Positions 47,585 through 59,893 are shown, counted from the first letter of the stretch. The stretch is DNA of 64,000 nt from Adiantum capillus-veneris (GCA_014529385.2 CM043953.1:79970338-80034337); one strand, 5' to 3'. Numbers and translations are program-made. The notes: a model not told the origin generated them from the letters alone.

Positions 47585-48259
47585 TGTCACAAACTGCTGA
47601 CGTGTCAAAACCCTAAAGAATGGAACCAACTTACAGATGCCGGCCAAGGGGCTTAAACCCTAAGAAGAACAAGTAACAGAAGAAGAAGTCCTACCAACTT
47701 ATGGAGACCCCGTCCAATGGGGCCCCAAGTGACATAAAGGAACTAAATAAAGCAAGACCCACACACACAGAGAGAAAGAATTGCGTAGGAACTGATGACG
47801 TGGCAGATTTCCGAAAATTACGCTGACACTTCTGATGTGGCAGGCTGTACGGATTTCCACGTTTTGCACTGACTGCTGACGTGGCAGTTGTACGGAATTC
47901 CGTGATTTACGCTGGCAGCTTTTTGGCATTGCTTTTGGACCAGAAGCTTTTGAGCTTGAAGGCTTTTTATGTAAACTGCTTTTCATAGGCCAAGGGCCTT
48001 TAAATATGTGCTAAGGGCTCATTCTCTGGCATGCTTCCTAGAAAGGTGCAGAGTCCGGAGTACCGGCATGTACTGAGTTGATGCAATATAAAGAAATACC
48101 AAAACGGGCGCCAAGGTTTGGGGCCAATACTCTTTGGGATGGAATTCCGACACTCCGTCTCGCGTGTCGTCTCTCTCTTTCAGATCAATTGTTATTGAAG
48201 TGCTAAAAGTCTGTTCAGTCTGTTCTTTTCTATTAGCATGTGGTGCCCGTCTTGTGACA
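47585..48259 (+). repeat. 5' LTR of outer element (675 bp)
   Basis: Begins TGTCACAAACTGCTGACG and ends GTCTTGTGACA, directly followed by the primer-binding site. The same ends define the minus-strand copies at 49,046-49,695 and 59,894-60,517 and the LTR start at 63,882. Confidence 0.88.
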
Positions 48260-48260
48260 G

Positions 48261-48272
48261 TGGTATCAGAGC
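48261..48272 (+). promoter_or_regulatory. Primer-binding site (initiator tRNA-Met type)
   Basis: TGGTATCAGAGC one base after the LTR end, the usual plant initiator-Met primer site. Confidence 0.88.
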
Positions 48273-48279
48273 ATCAAGC

Positions 48280-48436
48280 GTGTGCTTTTCTGAAAGCATA
48301 CCGGTCCTACCAAAGAGCAGACAGAGCTATTGGAATTTTACTTAAAGTATCTTCGAGTCCCGTGTGCTTTTCTGAAAGCATACCGGTCCTACAAAAGAGC
48401 AAACAGAGCTATTGGAATTTGACTTGAAGTATCTTC
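48280..48436 (+). repeat. Tandem duplication in element leader
   Basis: A unit of about 82 bases beginning GTGTGCTTTTCTGAAAGC at 48,280 is repeated from 48,362 with a few differences. The nested minus-strand copy carries one degraded unit beside its primer site (51,370-51,450). Confidence 0.85.
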
Positions 48437-48551
48437 CGGCCCGGCCCCGGACTTATTAGACACTCCCACCCTTACTTCATCGCACATCGGGCACGCTCCC
48501 GTCTTCATCGCTCTGTCTTACAAGGCATATAAGCCATAAAGAACCCAAGAC

Positions 48552-49045
48552 ATGGAATTCATGGATTCAGCAAAATATTTGCAGTTTCTGCTCAACGAGC
48601 TTCAATACATTCTTTCGCGGCATCCTCAGCAAAATCTTCTGATGTTGCAAAGTTTTAAACAATTTTTGAATTACATGTTACCCCCTCTAATGCCTCAGGT
48701 GGTACCTCCTCCTCCGGTACCCAGAAAGTACGAGAGCTTCCAACCGGCAAGCTTCCCAGCCGTCTATTCCGATCGGGGGAGTCTTCAGGAATATGGTGCA
48801 ACCATCTGACCCTGATCCAGTGCAACCGCCTTTGCCACAGCCATTGCCCCCACCTCCACCACCACCACCGCCACTAGGCTACAATGGTTGGAGCCCATAT
48901 GGATACTCTTACTATCCATACCTAGGATATACGCCTGACCAACCCAAAGATTTCAAGGATGGCAGCACGATAGTCAAATTTTTCACTTTTTCCGGGGTGA
49001 AAGATCGGAAGAAAGCATTACAATTCCTATAGCGATTAGACAACA
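48552..49045 (+). pseudogene. Outer element gag, first part (interrupted)
   Basis: Starts ATGGAATTCATGGATTC and reads FMDSAKYLQFLLNELQY, then a Pro-rich run and KDRKKALQFL in a second frame (48,793 on), with a TAG at about 49,030. It is split by the nested insertion at 49,046. The continuation at 60,523 aligns with the uninterrupted gag at 44,900. Confidence 0.8.
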
Positions 49046-49695
49046 TGTCACAAGATGGGCACCACGTGCCAATAGAAAAGAACAGACTGAACAGACTTTT
49101 AGCACTTCATTTACAACTGAACTGAAAGAGAGAGACCACACGCAACACGGAGTGGCGGAATTCCACCCCAGAGAGTATTGGCCCCAAACCTTGGCGCCCC
49201 TTTCGATGTTTCTATATATTGCATCATCAAAGTACAAGCCGGTACTCCAGACTCTGTACCTTCTCCAAGAAGCATGCCAAAGAATGAGCCCTAACCTCAT
49301 ATTTAAAGGCCCTAGGCCCCAAAACCAGTGTACAGTAAAAAGCCTTCAAACTCAAAAGCATCTGGTCCAAAAGCAAAGCCAAAAAGCTGCCAGTGTAAAT
49401 CACGGAAATCTGTATAGTCTGCCACGTCATCAACCAGCGCAAAACACGAAAATCCGTACAGCTTGCCACATCATCATGCCAACGCAATTTCTGAAAATCT
49501 GCCACGTCATCAGTTTTTGCGCGTGTGTGTGCACTTCCTGCTTTATTTTAATCCTTTGTCACTTGAGGCCCCATCGAACGGGGTCCCCATAAGTCGGTAG
49601 GACTTCTTCTTCTGTTACTTGTTCTTCTTAGGGTTTAGGCCCCTCGGCCGGTAGCTCCGTTCTTCAGTAGGTCGACACGTCAGCAGTTTGTTACA
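49046..49695 (-). repeat. 3' LTR of nested element (650 bp)
   Basis: On the plus strand begins TGTCACAAGATGGGCACC and ends AGTTTGTTACA. Shows the unbroken GCACCACGTGCCAATAG site into which the chromodomain element inserted in the sister LTR. Confidence 0.88.
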
Positions 49696-49800
49696 TTTCC
49701 CCTTCTTGAAAGAGAGTAATTGTCCTCAATTACAGCATATCTGCAAAACAACTCAAGTTAGCTCAAAAATTTCCGATGGACAATCAGTTTGCTCTTTTTA

Positions 49801-50035
49801 TTAAGGAGTTAGCTTCTCCTTTCGGCCGTTTTGATCAAGGAGTTAGCTTCTCCTTTCTGCTCTTTTGATCAAGGAGTTAGCTTCTCCTTTCTGCTCTTTT
49901 GATCAAGGAATTAGCTTCTCCATTCGGCTGTTTTGATCAAGGAGTTAGCTTCTCCTTTCGGCTGTTTTGATCAAGGAGTTAGCTTCTCCTTTCTGCTCTT
50001 TTGATCAAGGAGTTAGCTTCTCCTTTCGTCCAGAT
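49801..50035. repeat. Seven-copy 34-bp tandem repeat of small hairpins
   Basis: The unit AAGGAGTTAGCTTCTCCTT plus a CKGCYSTTTTGATC spacer occurs seven times. Each copy is an inverted repeat (AAGGAG with CTCCTT around TTAGCTT). The outer element has only about two copies at the matching place (62,383-62,435, inverted). Confidence 0.9.
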
Positions 50036-50242
50036 CGGAACTCTTGATATTCCGGCATAGTAAAATTAGCCATCACACCCAAACCGTAGTGATCTTCCAC
50101 GAGTGTCTTGATGCACTAAAATTACATACCCATGCAATCTCATCCAATCAGGAATACTCAGTAGTTGGCACATCACAATGCAGCACAAATGCTCACATAT
50201 GCATGTTACAAGACATAGAAACATAAAGTTGACGATGAACAC

Positions 50243-50625
50243 TCCTCCCTCATAAACCTAATAAGGTCCGGGCCGGGAGATATTCAATGACTCCCTCAGC
50301 GCTCCTCCGGCATAACCTAAAAACGTTCGGGCCGAGAGGTATAGAGGCCTTTTACAACCAAATGCCCCCCAGACTGCAGCCTGCGTCGTTTGGAGGTGTT
50401 GAGAGTAACCACGGCTCAGACTTCTTAATACTCCTCCGGCATAACCATCCAGGTCCGGGCCGGGAGTCACAACAACAATACTCCCCCGGTAAATAACCAC
50501 AAGGGTTCCGGGCCATGAGAAAAAAAAAACATCACTTTCCAATCATTTAATGCTCCCCCAGCAAATAACCACAAGGATCCGGGCCATGAGTATGAACAAG
50601 CATTCTCAAACATAATTTCTCACTA
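50243..50625 (-). repeat. Five-copy dispersed CTCATGGCCCGG motif, noncoding
   Basis: On the minus strand the phrase CTCATGGCCCGGA(C/T)CC ... GGTTATTTGC(G)nGAG recurs about every 55-140 bases. CTC with GAG and the GC blocks can pair. The same five-part array occurs at 61,832-62,150 in the outer element, so it is a conserved part of this family's internal region. Confidence 0.7.
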
Positions 50626-50799
50626 CTCCACCCGGGAGTAAAATCACCAATTATTGAACTAGAATTAAAACCGGAGTCAAACAATTCAAATCGGCACCAA
50701 GACAGGTTCACAACAGATACCATCCATTTCAAACAAATTCCAAGCAGGATCACCAAACAAGTTCTCAAACAAATTTCAAACTTAAAAAACAATCTTGAC

Positions 50800-51250
50800 A
50801 TCAGTCGAGCTCGAAAAGTCGACTAACTTTCCATCCTGGATTCTGCACCAAAAATTAGGGTTAGGTTCATTCCGTAAGGTCGTAGCCGAGCACAGCATGG
50901 TCCATCAGCTCTTGGACAAACAATGTTTCTTTGACGGCGATGGTAGTCCCAAGATAGCAATCACATTGGACCTCCAAGGTCATCTGCTCGTGAAGAGATG
51001 TCTACTAAGAGATGTCGAGAAATTTCAAGTTATAATCTGCTAGGGTTTCCATGGCAAGCATTCCAGAATAACCCACTCTGCCAGAAGTTGCACTCAGAAG
51101 GAAGATGTCAGAAACCATATATAACTTCAGGTAATTTTTTTTTTTTCTTGAAAGCTTGCCAAGTACTTGGAGTATGCTGCTTGGTAGCTGTAGACAGCAA
51201 CATCTGCAAAGCACTGCTTTTGAGAAAAACAGTGACTTGAAACAAATTTG
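50800..51250 (-). pseudogene. Collapsed gag of nested element
   Basis: Minus-strand scraps read HTPSTWQAF near 51,150, LATETLADYNLKFLDIS near 51,010 and ELMDHAVLGYDL near 50,900. These match separated parts of the gag at 60,600-60,930, so most of gag has been deleted. Confidence 0.62.
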
Positions 51251-51456
51251 GATCCTTCTCTTGCAAGTGATCTTAAGTGGCTTATGCCCTATAAGACATG
51301 AGCGGTGAAGACGGGAGCGCGCCCGATGCGCGATGAAGTAAGGGTGGGAGTGGCTAATAAGTCCGGGTTGGAGGGCGAAGATACCTCAAATAAAAATTCC
51401 AATAGCTCGGTCTGTTTTATAGGACCGGTGTGCTTTCAAAAAAGCACACGCCTGAT

Positions 51457-51468
51457 GCTCTAATACCA
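51457..51468 (-). promoter_or_regulatory. Primer-binding site of nested element
   Basis: Minus strand TGGTATTAGAGC, one change from the initiator-Met site used by the outer element, beside the small piece of its 5' LTR. Confidence 0.75.
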
Positions 51469-51469
51469 C

Positions 51470-51493
51470 TATCACAAGACGGGCACCACGTGC
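51470..51493 (-). repeat. 5' LTR of nested element, short piece
   Basis: TATCACAAGACGGGCACCACGTGC on the plus strand, i.e. the LTR terminus (TG changed to TA) up to the insertion point of the chromodomain element. The rest of this LTR is at 59,899-60,517. Confidence 0.8.
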
Positions 51494-52972
51494 TGAAACC
51501 GGCCCGTAGGGCGGTAGGCGTTGGCTTTCACCCGAAATTCTTTACTTTAAACACACACACAGAGAGCACTTTGTAAAGAGAACCTGCGACGGGAGTTAAC
51601 ACTTGAATACACACACGGCTCGAAAGCTAGAATGCTCCGAGCAGACGCCGACAACCTGTAGGCCCCAAAATTGGCGCCCCTTTCGGTATTTCTTTATTCT
51701 TAAGGAGGGTAAATTACAAGGTAAGGTCCTGGGAAACCTTCACGTGTATCCACCTAGATACCATTTGATTTGGCCAAATTTCGGCAGCATAACAGCCCCA
51801 AAACTTGCGCGAAACCAATTCTCCTGCTGGAACTCGCTTGCACTGTCGTATACCCTCTGATTCCTGTCCAAAAACAGTAAATTCAGCACGCTGTATTTAC
51901 TGGTTTTTGCCCTGTTTTCAGCCCCAAACAGTCCCCTAACTGTCCTCTGCCAGTGGGGCACGATTCCCAATGGTCCTGGCGTCCGTATGGCTGAAAAACA
52001 GTGAAATTACAGCGCATACACAGCGCTGATTTTGCACCTGTACGGTGAGGTTATGACCCTCACCAGTGCCTGCTTTGGAGCAGCAGTTAGCTACCCCTGT
52101 TCCTGCTCAAGGAGGCTCTTGCCTCAGCACAAAAGCATGAACCCACACAACTGTACATCAGTCAAATGAGTAGCCCTCTTGTGGGGCATCACATAACTGC
52201 ACGTAGGGGAGAGAGAGAGCAGTGTGTAGTGTGCAGGGCATCACTCCTAGCACCACACTGTACATGAGAGGGAAAAAAAGCACTCCATAGCTCTTAACCT
52301 GTGACAGACTGCAAATGAAGCCTCTCCCTTCTCTAAATTCAGCGCCAATTCTTCTGCAAGAGGAAAGTGCATGAAAAGTTGACACTTGGCGCATTTACAA
52401 GCATTTGCCCGTTTCGGGCTTGCCGCTTAAAAATATCCCAACCGACGCGTCAGTTGACTTCGCGGCAGAGTTATAAAATGTTCCCCTAGTCATACCGGAG
52501 GTAATGACGCGAACACATTTCACGGCCCAAAATAGCAGTTCCCTAAATTTTAGGAGATGCTTCCGTTGGGCTCCCACTGGTCTTCTGACCATCTATCCTC
52601 ATTGGGACCGCATCCAAAATTGCAATGTGGCCCAACTGTCGGATACTTTTTGTTGGTAGTCCCACCTTAACTTTACGCCTTATTGAGTTCACTTCCTAGT
52701 ATCCACCAACTTGCTAAGTGCGACGGGGGGGACCTATATGATCTTGCTCTGAGCCTAGACATCCTCTTACTATACGAATTCCAGTGCCGACCACTTCCCG
52801 TCTGCGGGTGAATCTACAGTTCACATTGGCCATACAATGTCCGACCGTTTGCTACTTCAAAAAGAGGGTCTTAAACAAATAAAATAAACCCCATTGGAAA
52901 GAAACCAACAACCAAGGTTAGCAGTTGCCACATCTCTGTGACATGGTTAATAACTGCCACGTCCTCGTGACA
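51494..52972 (-). repeat. 3' LTR of chromodomain gypsy element
   Basis: Starts TGAAACCGGCCCGTAGG and ends CCTCGTGACA on the plus strand. On the coding strand an AATAAA lies at about 51,700 just before the GGGGCGCCAA core that is also found in the 650-bp LTR family. Confidence 0.93.
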
Positions 52973-52986
52973 TACCCCCCTCTTGA
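52973..52986 (-). promoter_or_regulatory. Polypurine tract of chromodomain gypsy element
   Basis: Minus strand AAGAGGGGGGTA directly before the 3' LTR; it would prime plus-strand DNA synthesis. Confidence 0.82.
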
Positions 52987-53142
52987 AATCGCAAACGTCC
53001 TCGATTGCATACCATAAATACACGCCACTGATGATCTTGTGGTATTAACACTCTTTTATCATCGCATGTATCCGCAAGAAAGGTCGTAACATACATAGAT
53101 ACAAATGACTTAATGAGGCCTTCATACTTTTACCATTTCCAT

Positions 53143-55931
53143 CTATGGCACTGAATTCATATGTACATTTGATGTACTAGCTCTATCATTACCCCTCCTT
53201 TGCACACGTTGGGTTGGGGCATAAGTAGGCTGTAACCCAAAGGCTTCAAGGTAAAGCTGCAATACATTTGGTGACTCTGACAATTCATGCTCTTCGATCC
53301 ACTTTGCATCCATAGGCGGATAGTTCTTGAACTTCACCAAATAACGTCTTGCAACTTGTCCTTTAACTTTTGTGTCCTTATGTGCCAAAACTTGCTCAGG
53401 TACCAAGATCTCATCAAGTTCCTCAACTTCTGGCTGATCCTCAACTGGCATATCTTCTGGCACATCACCCACGAAGGGTCTTAGAAGACTCACGTGAAAC
53501 GCATTATGAATCTTCCATGCATCAGGCAATTTCAGCCTGTAAGCCACATCGTTGATCTTGTCAAGCACTTGAAAAGGCCCATAGTAACGCATGTTGAGCT
53601 TAGGAAACAGCCGTTCCTTGCCCTTCATCTTCTTTAACCTTGCCTTTTCGAACCTTAAAAGAACCCAATCACGAGGTGATAGTAGCAATTCACGACGGTG
53701 ACGATCAGCAGCCTTTTTCTGTTTTGCCTGAGTCTTCTCTAAGGCAACTTTAATCTTCTTATACATCTCATCCATGTTCTCAACATATCGATCTGCCTCA
53801 AAGATCTTGTCCTTTGTGTGCAAAATGGGAGGAACCTCTTTGCCGCCTTCAACAATCTCAAAAGGTGCTTTGCCAGTAGACGAATGCACCGTATTATTGT
53901 ACGCATACTCAAGCATAGGCAAATACTGTTCCCACTTGCCCTTATTATCTGACACATAGCATTTCAGCAGATCTAAGACAGTAGAATTAGCCTCTTCTGA
54001 CTGTCCATCAGTTTGTGGATGAAATGAAGACGAGAACTTGAGCGTAGTACCCATGTTCTCAAACAATCCTCTCCAGAACAAACTGGTCATGCGAGGATCA
54101 CGATCACTGATAATCGATTGTGGCATACCATGGTACTTAAACACATTGTACATGAACAAGCGTGCCATCTGATCAGATTTTATCTTCTTCCTGACAGGGA
54201 TAAAATGGGCCTGCTTGCTGAACCTGCAGATAATGGTCCATATACCATCATTCCCTGTTGGCGTTCTTGGAAGATCAAAGATAAAGTCCATAGCAATGCT
54301 TTCCCATGGCTTATCCGGAATCGGCAGTGGTTGTAACAACCCTGGTGCCTTTTGCCTGTCAAACTTGACCTTTTGGCAAACTATGCATGCTCGCACAAAA
54401 GGCATCCACATCTCTCCTCAAGGTAGGCCAATAGAAGAACGTCTCTACCGCTTTAACTGTTGCATCAATGCCACGATGCCCTGCATACGGTGGGACATGA
54501 CTCTCTTCCATGACCTTATGTCGCAATGGCCTAGTGACACAAAGTCTGCCATGCATCATCATAAAACCATCTCTGAGGAGATAGTGCTCATGATGTTGCC
54601 CCTCTTGTAACTGTTCAAAGATCCTTGCAAAATCTTCATCAGCAGTATACTGTTCCTTCATGTCATCTAACTCATGATGATAAGGAATTGAGACAGCTGA
54701 AATTTGTGGCTTTCTTGATAACGCATCAGCCACAACATTCTTCTTGCCTTCCACATGCATAATCTAGAAGTGGAACATGGAAAGAATGTTTGCCCATCGC
54801 ATATGCTTTTCGGATAACTTTGACTGTGTCAAGAAGTATCGCAAGGTCTGATGATCTGTTTGGACAACAAAATCAGCACCTAAGAGGTAGTGCTTCCAGC
54901 TAGAAAGCGCATGAATCACGGCCAAGAGCTCTTTCTCATAGACTTGCATAGTCCTCTCTGGCCCTTGCAAAATTCGGCTTTCATAGGCTACTACCCGTCC
55001 GTCTTGCATTAGCACTGCTCCGATGCTACTGCCACACGCGTCACACTGGACCACAAATGACTTCCTGAGATCTGGCAAAACAATAACTGGATCTGAAGTC
55101 AACTTTTCCTTTAAGAGACTAAAAGCTGAAATCTCTTTTTGGGTCCATCTGAAAGTGACCTCTTTCTTTTGCAATGCGTGAAGAGGCGATGCTATCTCTG
55201 CAAAATTTCTGATAAACCTTCTATAGTAGGAACACAATCCCAAGAAGCTTCTGACATCGTGCACAGTCTTCAAGTCTGGCCATGTCTTGATAGCTTCGAC
55301 CTTTGCGGGATCCATTCTAACACCATCCTTTGAGACTATGTAGCCCAGAAAGTGGATCTCTTCAAGGAAGAATTCACTTTTCTTAGGATTGACAAGTAAC
55401 CTGTGACTGCGCAGCTCTTCGAACACAATGGTCAAGTGACGCCTATGCTCCTCTTCATTCTTCGAATACACAATCATGTCATCGAAGAATGTTCCAACAA
55501 ACTGTTGATGCGAGCGGAAAATCCGGTCCATCATTCTATTGAACGTGGTAGGAGCATTTGTTAGCCCAAACGGCATCACTAGAAACTCATAAAGACCAAA
55601 TGTCGTTCTAAACGCAGTCTTGTGCACATCCTCTGGGCTTATACGAATCTGATGGTACCCACTCTTCAGGTCTATCCTGCTGAAAATTGCAGCACCCTCT
55701 AAACAATCGAGAATATCATCAATGCGAGGAATAGGAAACCTATTCTTGATGGTATTCTTATTCAACGCACGGTAATCAATACACATGCGCCATGAGCCAT
55801 CCTTCTTCTGCACTAGGAGCACTGGGGAGCAAAAGGGTGAAGAACTAGGCTGAATCAGCCCCTTCTCTAATAACTCCTCAACCTGGCCCATAATCTCTTT
55901 CTGTTGCGCCGCACTAACCCTGTAGGGAGGT
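53143..55931 (-). pseudogene. Chromodomain gypsy pol: reverse transcriptase, RNase H, integrase, chromodomain
   Basis: In order: RT (PNRPPYRVSAAQQKE; MCIDYRALNKNTIKN; RIDLKSGYHQIRISPED; FFDDMIVYSK), RNase H (VVQCDACGSSIGAVLMQDGR; TDHQTLRYFL), integrase with an HHCC region (HVPPYAGHRGIDATVKAV; CIVCQKVK) and catalytic core (AMDFIFDLP; SDRDPRMTS; FHPQTDGQSEEAN), and a C-terminal chromodomain (PEQVLAHKDTKVKGQ; YLVKFKNYPPMDAKWIEEHEL). Lesions: a frameshift joining protease to RT near 55,935, TAG at 54,764-54,766 between RNase H and integrase where Gln is expected, and one extra T in a T run near 54,397. The chromodomain in this class directs insertion to marked chromatin. Confidence 0.9.
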
Positions 55932-58316
55932 CTATTTGGTGGGCTCCAAATCTATCCGATGGTCCTCAGGTCTCTCTGGCGGCAATTGCGACGGTAATGA
56001 ATCAGAAAAACAGTCACTAAACTTTTGCAAAAATGCTGACCTTTCTTTATCTAACACAGATAAATTTGACTGATCACTATCTGAGACATCACGTGCAAAA
56101 ATCAAGTACACAGAAAGATGATTCTTTATTAAAGAAGTGATAGCAGAAGCAGATACAATAGGGACCGACTCTCCTTTAAGCTTTACATCCAAGATGTGAG
56201 TTTTGCCCCTATGCTGTACAGTGATCTTTTTGTTGTAGGCATCCAAGACTCCATGCACTCGGAATATCCACGGGATCCCCAACAAGGCGTCACAACCTTC
56301 CAGCGGCATGATGTAAAACTCTTCAATGTCCACATACGACTGAATATGCAGACGCAGTTTTCCAATGATGGGAGTAACACACTCTGAGTGGCCAGGACAT
56401 GCCAACCCTGCCTCTGCTGTGTACCCCATCTCTTCAGCTTTGATGCCGAGCTTCATAGCTAACTCTGGTGAGATAAAGTTGGCTTTGGCACCTAGATCAA
56501 AGAAGATGAGTGCCGTCTGATCCCTAACTTTACCCCATGCCCTGCATAACTCACTGGCATCTGTGCTGGGCCTGTCACCCACCATGTCTGGCACTAAACA
56601 TGCCGTGGGTTTAGGCTTCTTGCCTTTCTGGTCTTCTTTATCCTCTGAGTCAGCTGGCCTTTTCCTTTGTGGACAACTGATAGAAAAGTGACCAGGCTGC
56701 TCGCATATAAAGCATTTGTTCTCAGCCATTAGGACCTTCTTTTCCTCGAGCGACTTGCGCACAAAAGGCTTCTTTTTTTGTTTCTTTGCCTGCGCTCCAG
56801 AAGTCCCAGCTGAATCCTTGTCCTTGGTGGCCTTTTCTGACCCCTGTGACGCATCAGGAGCCGTCTTCACGAAGGGCTTCTTCGCTGAATTTTTCTTTTG
56901 CTGCCCTCCTTTGTCACTACTCGGAAATCCACTGTCCTCTCCTTTCAACAAGGCAAGACCAGTGTTCGCAACTTCCATAAGCTGAGTAAGGGTAGCCACT
57001 CTATTCTTTGTACAGTAATCGCGAAGCCCTTCAGGCAACCCACAACAGTACTTCTCTATCTGCTCTGTCAATGGCACAAATCTGTAGGAGGTCACTGAGA
57101 GTAACGCTTTACAAAACCTCCTATTGTACTCCAGCAAGCTCTTGCACGAAGCTGCCATAAGCTGGTGCCAATCTGTCAGGACATCGGCTTCAAATTCATT
57201 TGATAGCCAAGCAGATGCGAACATTTGCTTGAAGTAAACCCTAGTGGCGGGTGCCTGTCCTTGCATTAACAATGTCGTCCACCATGTAAGCGCATTGTCC
57301 TTTTTGAAAGTGGCAGCTTTCCTGACCTTTGAGGCCTCTGTAAAATTCCCTCCCGCATAAGCTGTATCAAACTGCTGGAGGAAAGTGAGTGCCTTTGTCT
57401 TATCCTCGAAACCACTGAAGGTACTGAACTTTACCGCTGCACCACCTTCTTTGTAAGCCTTCGGCTTCTCTAGTGCCCCCAAGTTGTCATACGGGATGGT
57501 CTGCAACATGGGCACTGTACTAGGCATGATCGGCACGTGTTGGCCATTCACATTTTGCATCAGAGGTGCGATATCTGGCTGCTGTCCAGAAAAACCAGCC
57601 ATGCCAAAATGAGCCTGTGGCACCCCAAACTGGCCCTGGTTGTCGTGGAACATGGGGTTTGGCATGATGCCTTGCATACCCCCGAACACTGTTCCTGGCA
57701 TGTACGGCTGACTTCCAGGCGCATAACCAGCCATACTTTGGAACACTGATCCACCCCCAAAATACCCAGGATGTACCGTGGGTGGTGGAAAAACTGAGTG
57801 CATAGCCTGGTATCCAGCTCCCTGTCCATTCAAGACAGCATGCTGGCTCTGAAAGGTGGCGGGCTGAACTGGCATAACCTATGGAATAGGCATTCTAGCC
57901 ACCTGTTCAAGCACGGGAGGAACCTGCTTTGGAGCCCCCGACTCCGCAACATGCGAGTGTTCCCTTTCCTCCTGCGCCTCATGAAGTACCTGGGCTTGAG
58001 CTTCAACAACCTCTGTACGAGGCGTAGGTTGCCTATTTTGCTGTTGCACTGGTGGCGCTTGCAAGAATTCCATAAACCTCGGATTCTGCACCAGCTGCGA
58101 AAAGACATTCACCGCGGCAACTAACTGAGTCTTAAACGCATCATCCTCAAGTTGCCCTGTCATAAAGCCCTGTACTACTGGAGGGACATTCACGTTGACA
58201 GGAGGTACAGACTGACGTGGCCGTGAGCTCTCGCCAATCTCAAAAACCATAGGAATCTCCTGCCTGTCCTTTGGAGAGGAACCCTCTTCCATAATTCCCT
58301 TCCCCTTGTCGGTCAT
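55932..58316 (-). pseudogene. Chromodomain gypsy gag-protease, one in-frame stop
   Basis: First ATG at 58,316 (MTDKGKGIMEEG). A TAG at 57,879-57,881 divides gag; after it the frame is open to 55,932. Gly/Met/Pro-rich linker (57,870-57,480), capsid region (FSGFEDKTKALTFLQQFD; DNALTWWTTLL; LTDWHQLM), zinc knuckle CFICEQPGHFSISC near 56,710, then a protease with FFDLGAKANFIS near 56,490 and YIMPLEGCDALLGIPW near 56,300. It ends DHRIDLEP just before the frameshift to pol. Confidence 0.87.
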
Positions 58317-58394
58317 AGTGTAATCCCCCCGTTCTTGCACTGTGTGTCTTTACCCTGAACAATCCAGGCTCACTCTTTGAGGGAAAAATGATTG

Positions 58395-58414
58395 ATATCC
58401 CGGCAATGGAACCA
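58395..58414 (-). promoter_or_regulatory. Primer-binding site of chromodomain gypsy element
   Basis: Minus strand TGGTTCCATTGCCGGGAT begins immediately after the 5' LTR. It starts with the expected TGG, but I cannot assign the tRNA; it is not the initiator-Met site used by the other elements here. Confidence 0.7.
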
Positions 58415-59893
58415 TGAAACCGGCCCGTAGGGCGGTAGGCGTTGGCTTTCACCCGAAATTCTTTACTTTAAACACACACACAGAGAGCACTTTGTAAAGA
58501 GAACCTGCGACGGGAGTTAACACTTGAATACACACACGGCTCGGAAGCTAGAATGCTCCGAGCAGACGCCGACAACCTGTAGGCCCCAAAATTGGCGCCC
58601 CTTTCGGTATTTCTTTATTCTTAAGGAGGGTAAATTACAAGGTAAGGTCCTGGGAAACCTTCACGTGTATCCACCTAGATACCATTTGATTTGGCCAAAT
58701 TTCGGCAACATAACAGCCCCAAAACTTGCGCGAAACCGATTCCCCTGCTGGAACTCGCTTGCACTGTCGTATACCCTCTGATTCCTGTCCAAAAACAGTA
58801 AATTCAGCACGCTGTATTTACTGGTTTTTGCCCTGTTTTCAGCCCCAAACAGTCCCCTAACTGTCCTCTGCCAGTGGGGCACGATTCCCAATGGTCCTGG
58901 CGTCCGTATGGCTGAAAAACAGTGAAATTACAGCGCATACACAGCGCTGATTTTGCACCTGTACGGTGAGGTTATGACCCTCACCAGTGCCTGCTTTGGA
59001 GCAGCAGTTAGCTACCCCTGTTCCTGCTCAAGGAGGCTCTTGCCTCAGCACAAAAGCATGAACCCACACAACTGTACATCAGTCAAATGAGTAGCCCTCT
59101 TGTGGGGCATCACATAACTGCACGTAGGGGAGAGAGAGAGCAGTGTGTAGTGTGCAGGGCATCACTCCTAGCACCACACTGTACATGAGAGGGAAAAAAA
59201 GCACTCCATAGCTCTTAACCTGTGACAGACTGCAAATGAAGCCTCTCCCTTCTCTAAATTCAGCGCCAATTCTTCTGCAAGAGGAAAGTGCATGAAAAGT
59301 TGACACTTGGCGCATTTACAAGCATTTGCCCGTTTCGGGCTTGCCGCTTAAAAATATCCCAACCGACGCGTCAGTTGACTTCGCGGCAGAGTTATAAAAT
59401 GTTCCCCTAGTCATACCGGAGGTAATGACGCGAACACATTTCACGGCCCAAAATAGCAGTTCCCTAAATTTTAGGAGATGCTTCCGTTGGGCTCCCACTG
59501 GTCTTCTGACCATCTATCCTCATTGGGACCGCATCCAAAATTGCAATGTGGCCCAACTGTCGGATACTTTTTGTTGGTAGTCCCACCTTGACTTTACGCC
59601 TTATTGAGTTCACTTCCTAGTATCCACCAACTTGCTAAGTGCGACGGGGGGGACCTATATGATCTTGCTCTGAGCCTAGACATCCTCTTACTATACGAAT
59701 TCCAGTGCCGACCACTTCCCGTCTGCGGGTGAATCTACCGTTCACATTGGCCATACAATGTCCAACCGTTTGCTACTTCAAAAAGAGGGTCTTAAACAAA
59801 TAAAATAAACCCCATTGGAAAGAAACCAACAACCAAGGTTAGCAGTTGCCACATCTCTGTGACATGGTTAATAACTGCCACGTCCTCGTGACA
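58415..59893 (-). repeat. 5' LTR of chromodomain gypsy element
   Basis: Same length as the 3' LTR. Differences seen near 58,543, 58,707, 58,739, 58,743, 59,590, 59,739 and 59,763 relative to the partner. Confidence 0.93.

Larger units (their letters stand above)
51494..59893 (-). mobile_element. Complete chromodomain-bearing Ty3/gypsy element (chromovirus type)
   Basis: 8.4 kb, bounded by LTRs 51,494-52,972 and 58,415-59,893 (both 1,479 bp, TG...CA) and a perfect 5-bp target duplication CGTGC (51,489-51,493 and 59,894-59,898). Polypurine tract and primer site lie at the expected positions. Gene order gag, protease, reverse transcriptase, RNase H, integrase, chromodomain. I count about seven differences between the LTRs, so the insertion is recent, yet the coding region has two in-frame stops and two frameshifts. 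Confidence 0.93.

Noticed and set aside
49801-50035. CRISPR-like regular repeat array
   Set aside because: The genome is eukaryotic, the spacers are themselves repeated, and the array lies inside an LTR element.
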